Below, piece by piece: positions 1-7,453 of a stretch of DNA of 26,382 nucleotides. The notes below the pieces were generated by a model. The model was not told the DNA's origin. It saw nothing but the letters and a program-made list of their open reading frames with translations, and made no database searches. Where the stretch lies: the NCBI GenBank assembly GCA_049324835.1, contig JBMOMT010000013.1, positions 1-26,382 of the forward strand. Reading direction: 5' to 3'. The position numbers and the translations under genes were made by a program. The DNA is from JBMOMT01 sp049324835 (GTDB lineage: Bacteria > Chloroflexota > Anaerolineae > CAYNKW01). How positions within the stretch are numbered: position 1 is the stretch's first letter; every line of letters starts with the position of its first letter.

Positions 1-120
1 GTCCCACGTGTTTCCTTGCCCGCCAGAAATTCCGCCCGGCTCACTATGCCGCGCGCGGACGAGGCTTTGAAACATGGCGCGGCCTGCTCCTGGCCGTCTG
101 TATACGCTCGGACGGGCAAA

Positions 121-190
121 TACAAAATCGCCCCGCTCCCTGTGGTGGGCCAACTCGAACGGCTCGACGCCTGGAGCGGGGCGATTTGTA
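121..190. repeat. Long-armed inverted repeat (possible terminator or REP-type element)
   Basis: Arms of 18-19 bases at 121-139 and 173-190 are complementary apart from one extra A in the left arm (core AATCGCCCCGCTCC against GGAGCGGGGCGATT). The loop is 33 bases. It lies about 30 bases past the stop of the permease gene that reads leftwards, so transcripts of the ABC operon would fold here. No clean U-tract follows in that direction, so termination is possible rather than shown. The right arm abuts and shares two or three bases with the palindrome at 188-215. Confidence 0.6.
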
Positions 191-215
191 GGGGCACAGC
201 ATGCTGTGCCCCTAC
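188..215. repeat. Perfect 28-bp palindrome (dispersed repeat type)
   Basis: Every position pairs around the centre at 201/202; each arm reads GTAGGGGCACAGCA from its outer end. A diverged copy with the same GCATGC centre and a GCGCCCCTAC arm is present at about 21213-21239, inside another repeat. That makes this a dispersed element rather than a local regulatory site. Its position four bases after the permease stop is also compatible with a role in 3' end formation. Confidence 0.75.
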
Positions 216-219
216 CGTC

Positions 220-1473
220 TCACCGTCTGAATTCCTCCACAAACCGCCGCCAGTGAAGGCCGGCGCTCGAAAGCAGCGTATCGGCGCGGAACAGGCGCGC
301 CGAGAGCAACACCAAGAGATACGTCGTCGCTGCCAGGCCCAGCAGGCTCACAACCGGCTGCCACAGCGGCACGCCGCCCGTCACCAGCCGCGTCACCATC
401 GAAGTCGGCGCGGTCAGCGGGAACAGGCTGAGAAACGTCGCCAGCCCGCCGTGCGGCGTCTGGGAAAAAACGGTGTTCAACCACAAGGGGACCATCAACG
501 GCAACAGGGCGATGAACGTGAATTGCGTCCCCTCGCGCGCCGTAGGGGCCAGCGCGCCGATGGCTCCCAACGCCGAAGCGTAGAGCAAATAACCCAGCAA
601 GAAATACAGCACCCCCCAGATAAGAAACCCCGGCGGCAGCGTAAAAGTCCCCATCACGTCTAACAGATCCAGGCGCTGGTTCAAGCCCAACAGCGCCACC
701 CCGGCCCAGATGCCCATCTGAAGCAGGGCCGCCACGCCCAAACCCACCACCTTGCCCAGCATCAGTTCGCGGGGGCGCAGGCTGAGCAGCAGAATCTCCA
801 CCACCCGATTCTCTTTTTCTTTGGTCACGCTTTGAAGCATAAAGCCGCTGCTCATGGTGATGACAAAAAAGAAGATGAACATCGTGGCATAGGGCACCCA
901 GAAACTCATCGAACCGCTCAAATTCGCCCCTTCGGTGGTGTCTTTCTCAGGCGCCAGCTTTTTTCCCATCACCGAGGGGGTGGGATTCAACAGCACCGTT
1001 GTCAGGCCTTCGTCACCCACCAGGTTGTATTGCACGACATACTCGAACACACCCGCGCCGCCGCCGCCCTCAAAGCTGCGAAAGGGCATAAAGTCGCTGT
1101 CTATCAGAACCACCTCACCCGTTTCGACAAAATTCGCCGGGATGAGAAAATACCGGCGCAACACGCCCGTTTCCAGCGCCGCCTGCGCCGCAGCCCGATC
1201 CGGATAGGCGCGAAACATCGCCGGTGGGATTCCCTCTGGCCATTGGACGATCAGACCGGCTTCGTCCACATAGCCGATGACCTGTGTATCCGCCACCTCG
1301 CTGCCCGGCGCAAATTCCTCCTGACTCTCTTCGATGGATTTTTCGGCCAGCAACTGTGTGCCCGCCGAGAGGCCCACGATCAGCGCCGGAAACAGAAACG
1401 TCATCAGCCAAAAAGACCGTTTGCCCAGAGTGGTGGCGATTTCGTGTTTGATGATGAGCAAGACATTGTGCAT
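220..1473 (-). CDS. ABC-2 type transporter permease (NatB-like), second permease
   Basis: A 417-residue membrane protein forming part of the channel of an ABC exporter; the substrate cannot be read from sequence. The N-terminus has a short cytoplasmic helix and a first membrane segment (LMTFLFPALIVGLSAG, about residues 23-40). A large extracytoplasmic domain follows (about 45-190), then five or six hydrophobic segments between about 195 and 395. The Q-S-V-T-K-E-K-E-N-R-V-V-E motif after the second segment is typical of the ABC2_membrane_3/NatB family. The start at 1473 has GGGGGA seven bases upstream. It lies 29 bases after the first permease and is evidently cotranscribed with it and with the ATPase. 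Length and fold match the first permease, so the two probably form a heterodimer. The family handles sodium, antibiotics or lipopeptides, and no choice is possible here. Confidence 0.9.
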   Translation of the reverse strand: MHNVLLIIKHEIATTLGKRSFWLMTFLFPALIVGLSAGTQLLAEKSIEESQEEFAPGSEVADTQVIGYVDEAGLIVQWPEGIPPAMFRAYPDRAAAQAALETGVLRRYFLIPANFVETGEVVLIDSDFMPFRSFEGGGGAGVFEYVVQYNLVGDEGLTTVLLNPTPSVMGKKLAPEKDTTEGANLSGSMSFWVPYATMFIFFFVITMSSGFMLQSVTKEKENRVVEILLLSLRPRELMLGKVVGLGVAALLQMGIWAGVALLGLNQRLDLLDVMGTFTLPPGFLIWGVLYFLLGYLLYASALGAIGALAPTAREGTQFTFIALLPLMVPLWLNTVFSQTPHGGLATFLSLFPLTAPTSMVTRLVTGGVPLWQPVVSLLGLAATTYLLVLLSARLFRADTLLSSAGLHWRRFVEEFRR

Positions 1474-1502
1474 GGTATTCCCCCTTCACACATTCAAACC
1501 CA

Positions 1503-2699
1503 CTAAACCCCGAGCCGCAGGACGTGCGCGAGCCCCCGGAGTGTGATGCGCTGGCCGTAGCTCAGCATGCTCACACGAAAGATACGCGCCGAGGCCCAAA
1601 CACTCAGTCCGGCGGTGAGGACCAGCAGCCCCCAACCACCGATCAACTGCCAGACCGGGATGGCCGTCGCCCCCCAGCGAAGCATGACGGTCAGAAAGGC
1701 CGTGGTGGGGAACAACGTCAGCGCGACCAGGATCGGACTATCGGGGTTAAAGAATACCAGCGTCATGAAGAAAAAGGGCAATACAAAGAGCATGTTGAGC
1801 ACACCCGAGATCTGCTGCCCCTGGCGGGTCTCGGTCACCATGCTGCCGATGGTCATCATCATGCCGGCGATCAGCACATAGGAAGGGAGAAAGTAGAGCG
1901 CGGCCACCAGCAGGAATATCCACGGCACCTGGATGTTTTGCAGCGGCTCCAAAAACTGCGCGCCGACGATCACACCCACGGCAGCCGTCATCACCCAAAC
2001 CGATAACTGGCTCAGCACCAGCGATACCAGCCCCACCGCCTTGCCGATCATGAGCTGCTCCGGCGTCAGCGAGGTAAAAATCACCTCGACCGTACGATTC
2101 TCCTTTTCGTCGGTCACGGCCTCCAACAAGTATCCACCCGAGGCCATCACCGCAAAAAAGAAAAAAATGGCCATGACCAGTGGAATGACGAACTGCATGA
2201 AACTCTGCTCACTCATCTCGCGCTGGCCATCGGCCGAGCGGACGACCAGGTTCATCCCCTCCAGCACACGCTGCCGCAGGCCATCTTGCACACTACCGGC
2301 CAGATTGACCCGCAGAAACGCGTCAAAATCGTCTCGCGCCGATTCGCCCGGCCAATCCTCCCAGTAGTGAATCGTCACCTCTGGCGATTCGAGGTAATTG
2401 GCCGGCAGAACGTAAAAGGCCTGGATGTCCCCCCTCTCCAGGGCAGCCGTCGCCGCCGCCTCATCGGGAAAGGACCGCATCGCCACGCTTTCGCCCTCGG
2501 GCAGCAGGCCGGCAGCCAACACGCCGGCCCGATCCACGTACCCCAGGGGCCGGTCGTCCGTTTTGCCGATGGAGACGACGATGCCGACGGTGATGACCGC
2601 AGCGATCAGCAGCGGCAGACCCAGCGTCACCAGCCAGAATGAGCGCCGGCGCACCTGTTTTAGATACTCGTGCCTGGCCACCAGCCACAGCTTACCCAT
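1503..2699 (-). CDS. ABC-2 type transporter permease (NatB-like), first permease
   Basis: A 398-residue permease of the same family as its downstream neighbour. The N-terminus reads MGKLWLVARHEYLKQVRRRS followed by a membrane helix (about residues 22-43). An extracytoplasmic domain (about 45-180) follows, then a helix at about 185-205, the family motif E-A-V-T-D-E-K-E-N-R-T-V-E-V, and four or five further helices. The open frame extends upstream to 2975, but that part overlaps the ATPase gene in another frame and has no membrane character. The ATG at 2699 has GGAGG upstream and overlaps the ATPase stop by eight bases, the usual sign of translational coupling. It should pair with the second permease under the single ATPase. 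Confident on family, ignorant of substrate. Confidence 0.92.
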   Translation of the reverse strand: MGKLWLVARHEYLKQVRRRSFWLVTLGLPLLIAAVITVGIVVSIGKTDDRPLGYVDRAGVLAAGLLPEGESVAMRSFPDEAAATAALERGDIQAFYVLPANYLESPEVTIHYWEDWPGESARDDFDAFLRVNLAGSVQDGLRQRVLEGMNLVVRSADGQREMSEQSFMQFVIPLVMAIFFFFAVMASGGYLLEAVTDEKENRTVEVIFTSLTPEQLMIGKAVGLVSLVLSQLSVWVMTAAVGVIVGAQFLEPLQNIQVPWIFLLVAALYFLPSYVLIAGMMMTIGSMVTETRQGQQISGVLNMLFVLPFFFMTLVFFNPDSPILVALTLFPTTAFLTVMLRWGATAIPVWQLIGGWGLLVLTAGLSVWASARIFRVSMLSYGQRITLRGLAHVLRLGV

Positions 2700-3609
2700 G
2701 GCCTGCCTCCTCGTGCTTTTCTTCCTGCACCACGGAGATGAAAATGTCGTCGAGCGAAGGCTCGGCGATCTCGAACCGTTCGATCTTGATCCCCTCGCGG
2801 GTGGCCAGAGCGCGAAACACATCCTGGGGACTGGTTCCCGGTTCGAGGGCCATGTGCCATTCGCCGTTCTGCTGACGGGTTTCCAGCACGCCGGGCACAT
2901 GGGCAAAATCACCCTGACCCTCGACCACCACCGCGTTGCCGGCGAAATCGCGTTTGATCTGCTCCACCGCGCCATAGAGCACCGTGCGCCCTTTGTTGAT
3001 GAGCACGATGCGGTTGCACAACGCCTCCACCTGGTACATCTGGTGGGTAGACATGATGATCGTCCTGCCTGCCTGGCGCTGCTCCTCCATGATCTGTTTG
3101 ACCAGCCGGGTGTTCACCGGGTCGAGGCCGGAGAACGGCTCGTCGACGACGATCAGCTCCGGCTCGTGGAGCAGCGTGGCGACGATCTGCGCCTTTTGCT
3201 GCATGCCCCGGCTCAGCTCCTGAACCTTCTTCTGACGATGCTCGTACAGGTCGAGGCGTTGCAGCCATTCGGTCAGACGCCGGCGCGCTGTGGCCTCGTC
3301 CAGGCCCTTGAGCGTGGCCAGATAAACCAGCGTCGGCTCCAGCTTGAGGTCTCTGTACAGACCGCGCTCCTCCGGCAGGTAGCCGATGCGGTTCTTTTTG
3401 GCTTCGTCCAGCGGGCCGCCCAACACCGCCACCAGACCGCTATCCGGCTTAAAAATGTCGAGCATCATGCGGATGGTCGTCGTCTTGCCGGCGCCGTTGG
3501 GTCCCAGCAGGCCCAAGATCTCGCCGGGATGCACTTCGAACGAAACATCACTGACGGCCCTGACAGGGCCAAAAGATTTGCTCACGTGAGAAACGGTTAC
3601 AGTCGGCAT
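2692..3609 (-). CDS. ABC transporter ATP-binding protein (NatA/CcmA-like)
   Basis: A 305-residue cytoplasmic ATPase powering the two downstream permeases. All nucleotide-binding motifs are intact: Walker A GPNGAGKTT (about residues 36-44), the Q-loop region near 75-80 (IGYLPEERG), the signature LSRGMQQK (132-139), Walker B LIVVDEP (152-158) and a switch histidine in STHQ (about 188-191). A C-terminal extension of about 90 residues after the ABC core corresponds to the DUF4162-type tail common in this subfamily. The open frame starts 18 codons further up (3663), but the ATG at 3609 has a strong GGGGGAG site and begins the conserved domain directly (MPTVTVSHVSKSFGPVRAVS). It is the first gene of the operon, preceded by a promoter with an extended -10 element at 3726-3753. 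Confidence 0.94.
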   Translation of the reverse strand: MPTVTVSHVSKSFGPVRAVSDVSFEVHPGEILGLLGPNGAGKTTTIRMMLDIFKPDSGLVAVLGGPLDEAKKNRIGYLPEERGLYRDLKLEPTLVYLATLKGLDEATARRRLTEWLQRLDLYEHRQKKVQELSRGMQQKAQIVATLLHEPELIVVDEPFSGLDPVNTRLVKQIMEEQRQAGRTIIMSTHQMYQVEALCNRIVLINKGRTVLYGAVEQIKRDFAGNAVVVEGQGDFAHVPGVLETRQQNGEWHMALEPGTSPQDVFRALATREGIKIERFEIAEPSLDDIFISVVQEEKHEEAGHG

Positions 3610-3701
3610 GTTCTCCCCCATAGCCACGATCCAGTCGCTATCCTTCACAAACCCTGAAGACAATACGCATGCGGCCAGCCGGACGTTGCGCCCCTCGCCA
3701 G

Positions 3702-3720
3702 AGCCTGCAGACCGCAGGCT
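3702..3720 (-). promoter_or_regulatory. Small hairpin at the 5' end of the ABC operon leader
   Basis: AGCCTGC (3702-3708) and GCAGGCT (3714-3720) form a 7-bp perfect stem with a 5-base loop. It falls right at the transcription start predicted from the minus-strand promoter, so it would cap the 5' end of the roughly 110-base leader. It may stabilise the transcript; no role is shown. Confidence 0.4.
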
Positions 3721-3725
3721 GAACG

Positions 3726-3753
3726 ATTATAGCATAAAAAGAGGGCGCGGCAA
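3726..3753 (-). promoter_or_regulatory. Promoter for the ABC exporter operon
   Basis: On the minus strand, TTGCCG (3748-3753), a 16-base spacer and TATAAT (3726-3731) fit a sigma-70 type promoter. The bases before the -10 box give TGCTATAAT, an extended -10 element. Transcription would start near 3719 and run into the ATPase gene at 3609. The -35 box is only four bases from that of the divergent promoter. Confidence 0.65.
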
Positions 3754-3757
3754 CTTC

Positions 3758-3786
3758 TTGCTTTTTCAATCACCTTTTGGTACAAT
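3758..3786 (+). promoter_or_regulatory. Promoter for the PLD-VanW-kinase operon
   Basis: TTGCTT (3758-3763), exactly 17 bases, then TACAAT (3781-3786). The predicted start is near 3793, about 23 bases before the ATG at 3816 with AGGAG at 3804-3808 between them. The same TTGCTTTTTC string forms the -35 region of the minus-strand promoter at 14417-14445. Confidence 0.65.
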
Positions 3787-3815
3787 GGGTGCAACAAGAC
3801 ACCAGGAGAACCACC

Positions 3816-4376
3816 ATGCCCCACCTGCCCGACGACATCGAACATCGCAGGCGAACGGCCGCCGAGATGTTGCTCGACAGCGAAGGACTGACCGACGACC
3901 TGCAAGATGCTGCCGCCAAGAAATTGCTGGCCTGGGGCCTCGCCCAGGCTGAACGGCTGATCACGGCCACCACCGATCAAGACCCCGATCAGGCCACCAG
4001 CGGGCTGCGCCGTGTGATGCGGCGCGTCAACAGCCTGGTGGCCCGGCAGGCCAGCCTCGACGACGCCGAATTTGCTGCCGAGGTGAACGACCTGATGGCG
4101 CTGGCCGCGGCCAGGCTGCACCAACGACGCCTGCCAGAAACGGTTGCTGCGCAGTCGCTGCTGCTCGAAAGGGCCGGCCTGGACGAGGAAACCCTGGTCG
4201 AGCGGCTGGTCAGGCTGCTGGGCACTGGCGAGGCGGCCCCTTGGGAAAATACCCCATCCGCCAGCGGCGGCATCCCCTCCGAGCGCGCAGGCAACATCGA
4301 CGGCCCCAGCGCGGCCTGGGCCATCACCTGCGCCGCCGAAGGCGATGACGAAACCGACGAGGACATACTCCCATGA
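3816..4376 (+). CDS. Hypothetical acidic, all-helical protein, first gene of envelope/signalling operon
   Basis: I do not recognise this 186-residue protein. It has no signal peptide or membrane segment and no cysteine cluster. Residues 1-135 are rich in A, L, E, D and R with helical periodicity; the last 50 residues are low-complexity and acidic, ending D-D-E-T-D-E-D-I-L-P. The ATG at 3816 is chosen over the upstream in-frame start at 3777 because AGGAG lies eight bases before it and because 3777 falls inside the promoter spacer. The stop overlaps the next start as ATGA (4373-4376), so translation is coupled to the phospholipase D-like gene. A cytoplasmic partner or regulator of the downstream envelope proteins is a guess from position only. 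Confidence 0.8.
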   Translation: MPHLPDDIEHRRRTAAEMLLDSEGLTDDLQDAAAKKLLAWGLAQAERLITATTDQDPDQATSGLRRVMRRVNSLVARQASLDDAEFAAEVNDLMALAAARLHQRRLPETVAAQSLLLERAGLDEETLVERLVRLLGTGEAAPWENTPSASGGIPSERAGNIDGPSAAWAITCAAEGDDETDEDILP

Positions 4377-5479
4377 CCAAAACCAACAAAACGAGCCGCA
4401 CCGCTTCGCTGGGCAGCACGCTGCTCATGATCCTGCTGGTGGCAGGATTGTTACTCCTGGACTGGCTCGGCGTCATCGAGTTGAACTTGCTGGACGGCGG
4501 CTCCGGCCCGGTGGTCGAAGAGCCAGGCGGCGCGTGGTACCAGGTCTACTTTACTGCGCCGCGTTATCCGGACGAGGACGAGTATCACCACGACGGTCTG
4601 GATGAACGGCTGGCGACGGCCATCGGCGAGGCGCAAAAGTCGGTGGACGTAGCGGCCTACGATCTGGATCTGACCCGCGTGACCCAGGCGCTCATCACTG
4701 CCCACAACGAGGGCCTGCGCGTGCGTGTGGTGGTCGATACCGACAATGTCGATCTGGAGCCGGTGCGTGACCTCGAAAAAGCCGGCATCGTGGTGGTGGA
4801 TGACGAGCGCAGCGCCATCATGCACCACAAATTCGTCGTCATCGACGGCGCGACGGTCTGGACCGGTTCCTGGAACCTGACAGACAACGGCACCTACCGC
4901 AACAACAACAACGTGGTGGTGGTACAATCGGTGCGACTGGCGGAAAACTATACTGCCGAATTCGAAGAGATGTTCCAAGAGCGGTCTTTCGGGCCCGGCT
5001 CGGCGGCAAACACGCCACACCCAGAGCTCAACATCGGCGGCGTGCAGGTGGAAAACTATTTCGCGCCAGAGGATCAGGTGGCCCACAAACTCGTCCCACT
5101 GCTGCAAGGGGCGCAGTCGAGCATTCGCTTCATGGCCTTTTCGTTCACCCACGACGACATCGGCCAGGCCATGCGCGACCGGGCAGTGGCCGGCGTGAAC
5201 GTTCAAGGCGTCTTTGAAGACCGCCAGGTGGACGACACTTTTAGCGAATATGGCCGGCTCAAACAGGTCAAAGGGGTACAGGTGCGTCTGGACGGAAATC
5301 CCTACGTCATGCACCACAAAGTCATCATCATCGACGAGCAGACGGTGGTGTTGGGCTCGTACAACTTGAGCAACAGCGCCGACGAAAAGAACGACGAAAA
5401 CGTGCTGATCGTCCACGATGCTGAATTTGCCGCGCATTATTTAGCCGAGTTCCAACGCATCTGGGCCGAGGCGCAATGA
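4373..5479 (+). CDS. Phospholipase D-like domain protein, membrane-anchored
   Basis: A 368-residue protein with an N-terminal membrane anchor (about residues 15-34, TLLMILLVAGLLLLDWLGVI) and two phospholipase D repeats. Both HKD catalytic motifs are complete: H151-x-K153-x4-D158 followed by GSWN, and H314-x-K316-x4-D321 followed by GSYN. The two half-sites should form one active centre cleaving phosphodiester bonds through a phosphohistidine. The family includes cardiolipin synthases, nucleases of the Nuc/MitoPLD type and true phospholipases. The single anchor and short length fit a Nuc-like nuclease or phospholipase facing the outside better than a cardiolipin synthase, which has two membrane helices. 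It is cotranscribed with the upstream unknown gene and the VanW gene 37 bases downstream, which supports an envelope role. Confidence 0.9.
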   Translation: MTKTNKTSRTASLGSTLLMILLVAGLLLLDWLGVIELNLLDGGSGPVVEEPGGAWYQVYFTAPRYPDEDEYHHDGLDERLATAIGEAQKSVDVAAYDLDLTRVTQALITAHNEGLRVRVVVDTDNVDLEPVRDLEKAGIVVVDDERSAIMHHKFVVIDGATVWTGSWNLTDNGTYRNNNNVVVVQSVRLAENYTAEFEEMFQERSFGPGSAANTPHPELNIGGVQVENYFAPEDQVAHKLVPLLQGAQSSIRFMAFSFTHDDIGQAMRDRAVAGVNVQGVFEDRQVDDTFSEYGRLKQVKGVQVRLDGNPYVMHHKVIIIDEQTVVLGSYNLSNSADEKNDENVLIVHDAEFAAHYLAEFQRIWAEAQ

Positions 5480-5516
5480 AGGACTGACCGATCCACCGCT
5501 CAGAAAGGCGTGCCAG

Positions 5517-7415
5517 ATGAGCCTAGAATCCGTTGTCGAGGGAGGCCAGGAAACCGTCACCCTGCCGGTCCGGCCTGCCCCGTCACCGCCCTTCGACATC
5601 TGGCAGACGACGGTGCGTCTGCTGCTGGCAGCGATGCTGACCCTGGTGTTGGGCATGGCTGTGGCCGTGCCAGCTTTCGAGTTGCTCTATGCCGGCCGCA
5701 TCTATCCCGGCGTCACCACGATGGGCCTGCCCCTGGGCGGCCTGACCCCCAACGAGGCGGCGGCATTGTTGGCCCAGCGCGCCCAACCCATCACCGGCCC
5801 CAAGGTGATCCTCTATGACGCCGGCACCAACCAACGCTGGCCGGTCTCTCCCGCCGATCTGGGCGTTCACCTGGACACCGTGGCCATCTTGCACACCGCC
5901 TACGGCCACGGTCGCAGCGACAACCTGCTGGCGAGTCTCCAGACCCAGACCCGGCTGTTATTCGAGGGCCAGGATGTGCCCGAAATGTGGGCCTTCGACC
6001 AGGACAAGTCCTGGCTGTACCTGCAACTCTTGGCCGAACAGGTGAACCGCCTGCCGCAAGATGCCACGCTGGCCATGTTGAACCTGGAGCCACAGGCCAT
6101 CCCCGGCGTGGTGGGCCGCACGGTCGATATCGAAACCACACGCGCCGCCCTCTTTGCCCAGATGCTGACGCACTCTGGAGGTGAGGTGCCCTTGTTCGTG
6201 CGCGAGACCGCGCCCCAGATAGTGGATGCCACGGCCGCTCAGGCCCAGATCGAGCGCTTTCTGGCCGGGCCGTTGACCTTCGCCCTGCCCCCGTCCGAGT
6301 CCGACGCCAACCCAGCCGGCCCCTGGACGCTGCTGCCCACCGACCTGGCCGGCATGCTCGTTCTACAAGTGATCCAGGACGAGAGTGGCGCCGGCCGCTG
6401 GCAGGCCCACCTGGACGCGCAGCCCATCGCCGACCTGCTGGCGACCATCGCTCAGGAGGTGCATCGTGATCCGGTGAACGCACGCCTCGATTTCGATACT
6501 ACCAGCGGCGCCGTTTCCGAGACCTCGCCCAGCCAGCCCGGTCGCGATCTGGACCTCACCGCCGCGCTCGACCTGGCGCTGGCCCAGGTGACCACCCACG
6601 AGCGCACCGTTACCCTGCCGCTGCTGCCCATCGAGGCCGAGATTTCTGCGGCCAACGCCGCCGAGCTGGGCATCCGGGAGATGATCGGCGAAGGGGTCTC
6701 TTTTTTCCAGGGCTCTTCTCGCGGCCGGGCCACCAACATCCGCGTGGCAGCGGCTCGCTTTCAGGGGGTGATCGTGCCGCCGGGAGAGATTTTCTCTTTC
6801 AACGAGCACCTGGGCGAGGTGAGCGCGGCCGCCGGCTACGAAGAATCGATCATCATCTGGGGCGACCGCACCCGTTCGGATGTGGGCGGCGGGGTGTGTC
6901 AGGTTTCCACCACCGCCTTCCGGGCCGCCTTCTGGGCCGGTTATCCCATCGTCGAGCGGCACGCCCACGCCTTTCGGGTGGGCTGGTACGAGCCGCCGGT
7001 GGGCCTCGATGCCACCATCTATGCCCCGCAGGTGGATTTTCGTTTCCTGAACGACTCGCCCCATTATCTACTCATCGAAACCGAGGTGAACGAGGCCGCG
7101 GCCACACTCTGGTTTCGTTTTTACAGCACCAGGCCCGACTTTACGGTCGAAATGGAAGGGCCGTTCGAAAGCAACCGCGTGCCTTTTCCGGAGCCCATCT
7201 ACGAAGAGGACCCCAGCCTGGAGCCGGGGCAGCAGGTGCAGATGGAATGGCCCAAGGACGGGCTGGACGTGACCATCTATCGGGTGTTCAAAAAAGATGG
7301 CCAGGAGATAGATCGAGATACGTTTTTCAGCCATTTCCTGCCCTGGGCGGCTCGCTTTCGGGTGGGGCCACAACCGTTGGAGCAAAAAGAGGCTGAAGCG
7401 ACAACAGACAGATAG
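5517..7415 (+). CDS. VanW family protein with peptidoglycan-binding-like domain
   Basis: A 632-residue envelope protein. A cytoplasmic tail of about 30 residues is followed by a membrane anchor (about 33-57). The sequence R-I-Y-P-G-V-T-T-M-G-L-P-L-G-G-L-T then opens the putative peptidoglycan-binding type 4 repeats typical of this family. The VanW domain lies at about 390-530, with RGRATNIRVAA, PPGEIFSFNEHLG and the conserved GGGVCQVSTT block at about 457-466. A short beta-rich G5-like tail follows (about 560-620). VanW proteins occur in some vancomycin-resistance clusters, but their biochemical role is not settled, and nothing here (no VanH, VanA or VanX) suggests drug resistance. The start at 5517 has AAAGG nine bases upstream. 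The stop is shared by one base with an alternative GTG start of the next gene. Confidence 0.9.
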   Translation: MSLESVVEGGQETVTLPVRPAPSPPFDIWQTTVRLLLAAMLTLVLGMAVAVPAFELLYAGRIYPGVTTMGLPLGGLTPNEAAALLAQRAQPITGPKVILYDAGTNQRWPVSPADLGVHLDTVAILHTAYGHGRSDNLLASLQTQTRLLFEGQDVPEMWAFDQDKSWLYLQLLAEQVNRLPQDATLAMLNLEPQAIPGVVGRTVDIETTRAALFAQMLTHSGGEVPLFVRETAPQIVDATAAQAQIERFLAGPLTFALPPSESDANPAGPWTLLPTDLAGMLVLQVIQDESGAGRWQAHLDAQPIADLLATIAQEVHRDPVNARLDFDTTSGAVSETSPSQPGRDLDLTAALDLALAQVTTHERTVTLPLLPIEAEISAANAAELGIREMIGEGVSFFQGSSRGRATNIRVAAARFQGVIVPPGEIFSFNEHLGEVSAAAGYEESIIIWGDRTRSDVGGGVCQVSTTAFRAAFWAGYPIVERHAHAFRVGWYEPPVGLDATIYAPQVDFRFLNDSPHYLLIETEVNEAAATLWFRFYSTRPDFTVEMEGPFESNRVPFPEPIYEEDPSLEPGQQVQMEWPKDGLDVTIYRVFKKDGQEIDRDTFFSHFLPWAARFRVGPQPLEQKEAEATTDR

Positions 7416-7453
7416 TGCGGCGGGGGCGCACGATCACCATCAGGAGGAAGGCA

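Larger units (their letters stand above)
1..219. other. Intergenic, palindrome-bearing gap at window edge
   Basis: I see no credible gene here. The open frames across this stretch run antisense into the neighbouring permease gene and have no ribosome binding site. The right half, from position 121, holds two adjacent inverted repeats, listed separately, that lie immediately downstream of the permease stop codon. The left 120 bases show nothing I can assign; the neighbouring gene upstream lies outside the window. Confidence 0.6.

Noticed and set aside
2425..3657. 410-codon open frame on the plus strand across the ABC ATPase
   Set aside because: Antisense to an ATPase with intact Walker and signature motifs; no start signal.
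5517..7415. Vancomycin resistance locus
   Set aside because: VanW alone is common in envelope operons of bacteria without resistance; there is no VanHAX set or VanRS-type pair specific to it.
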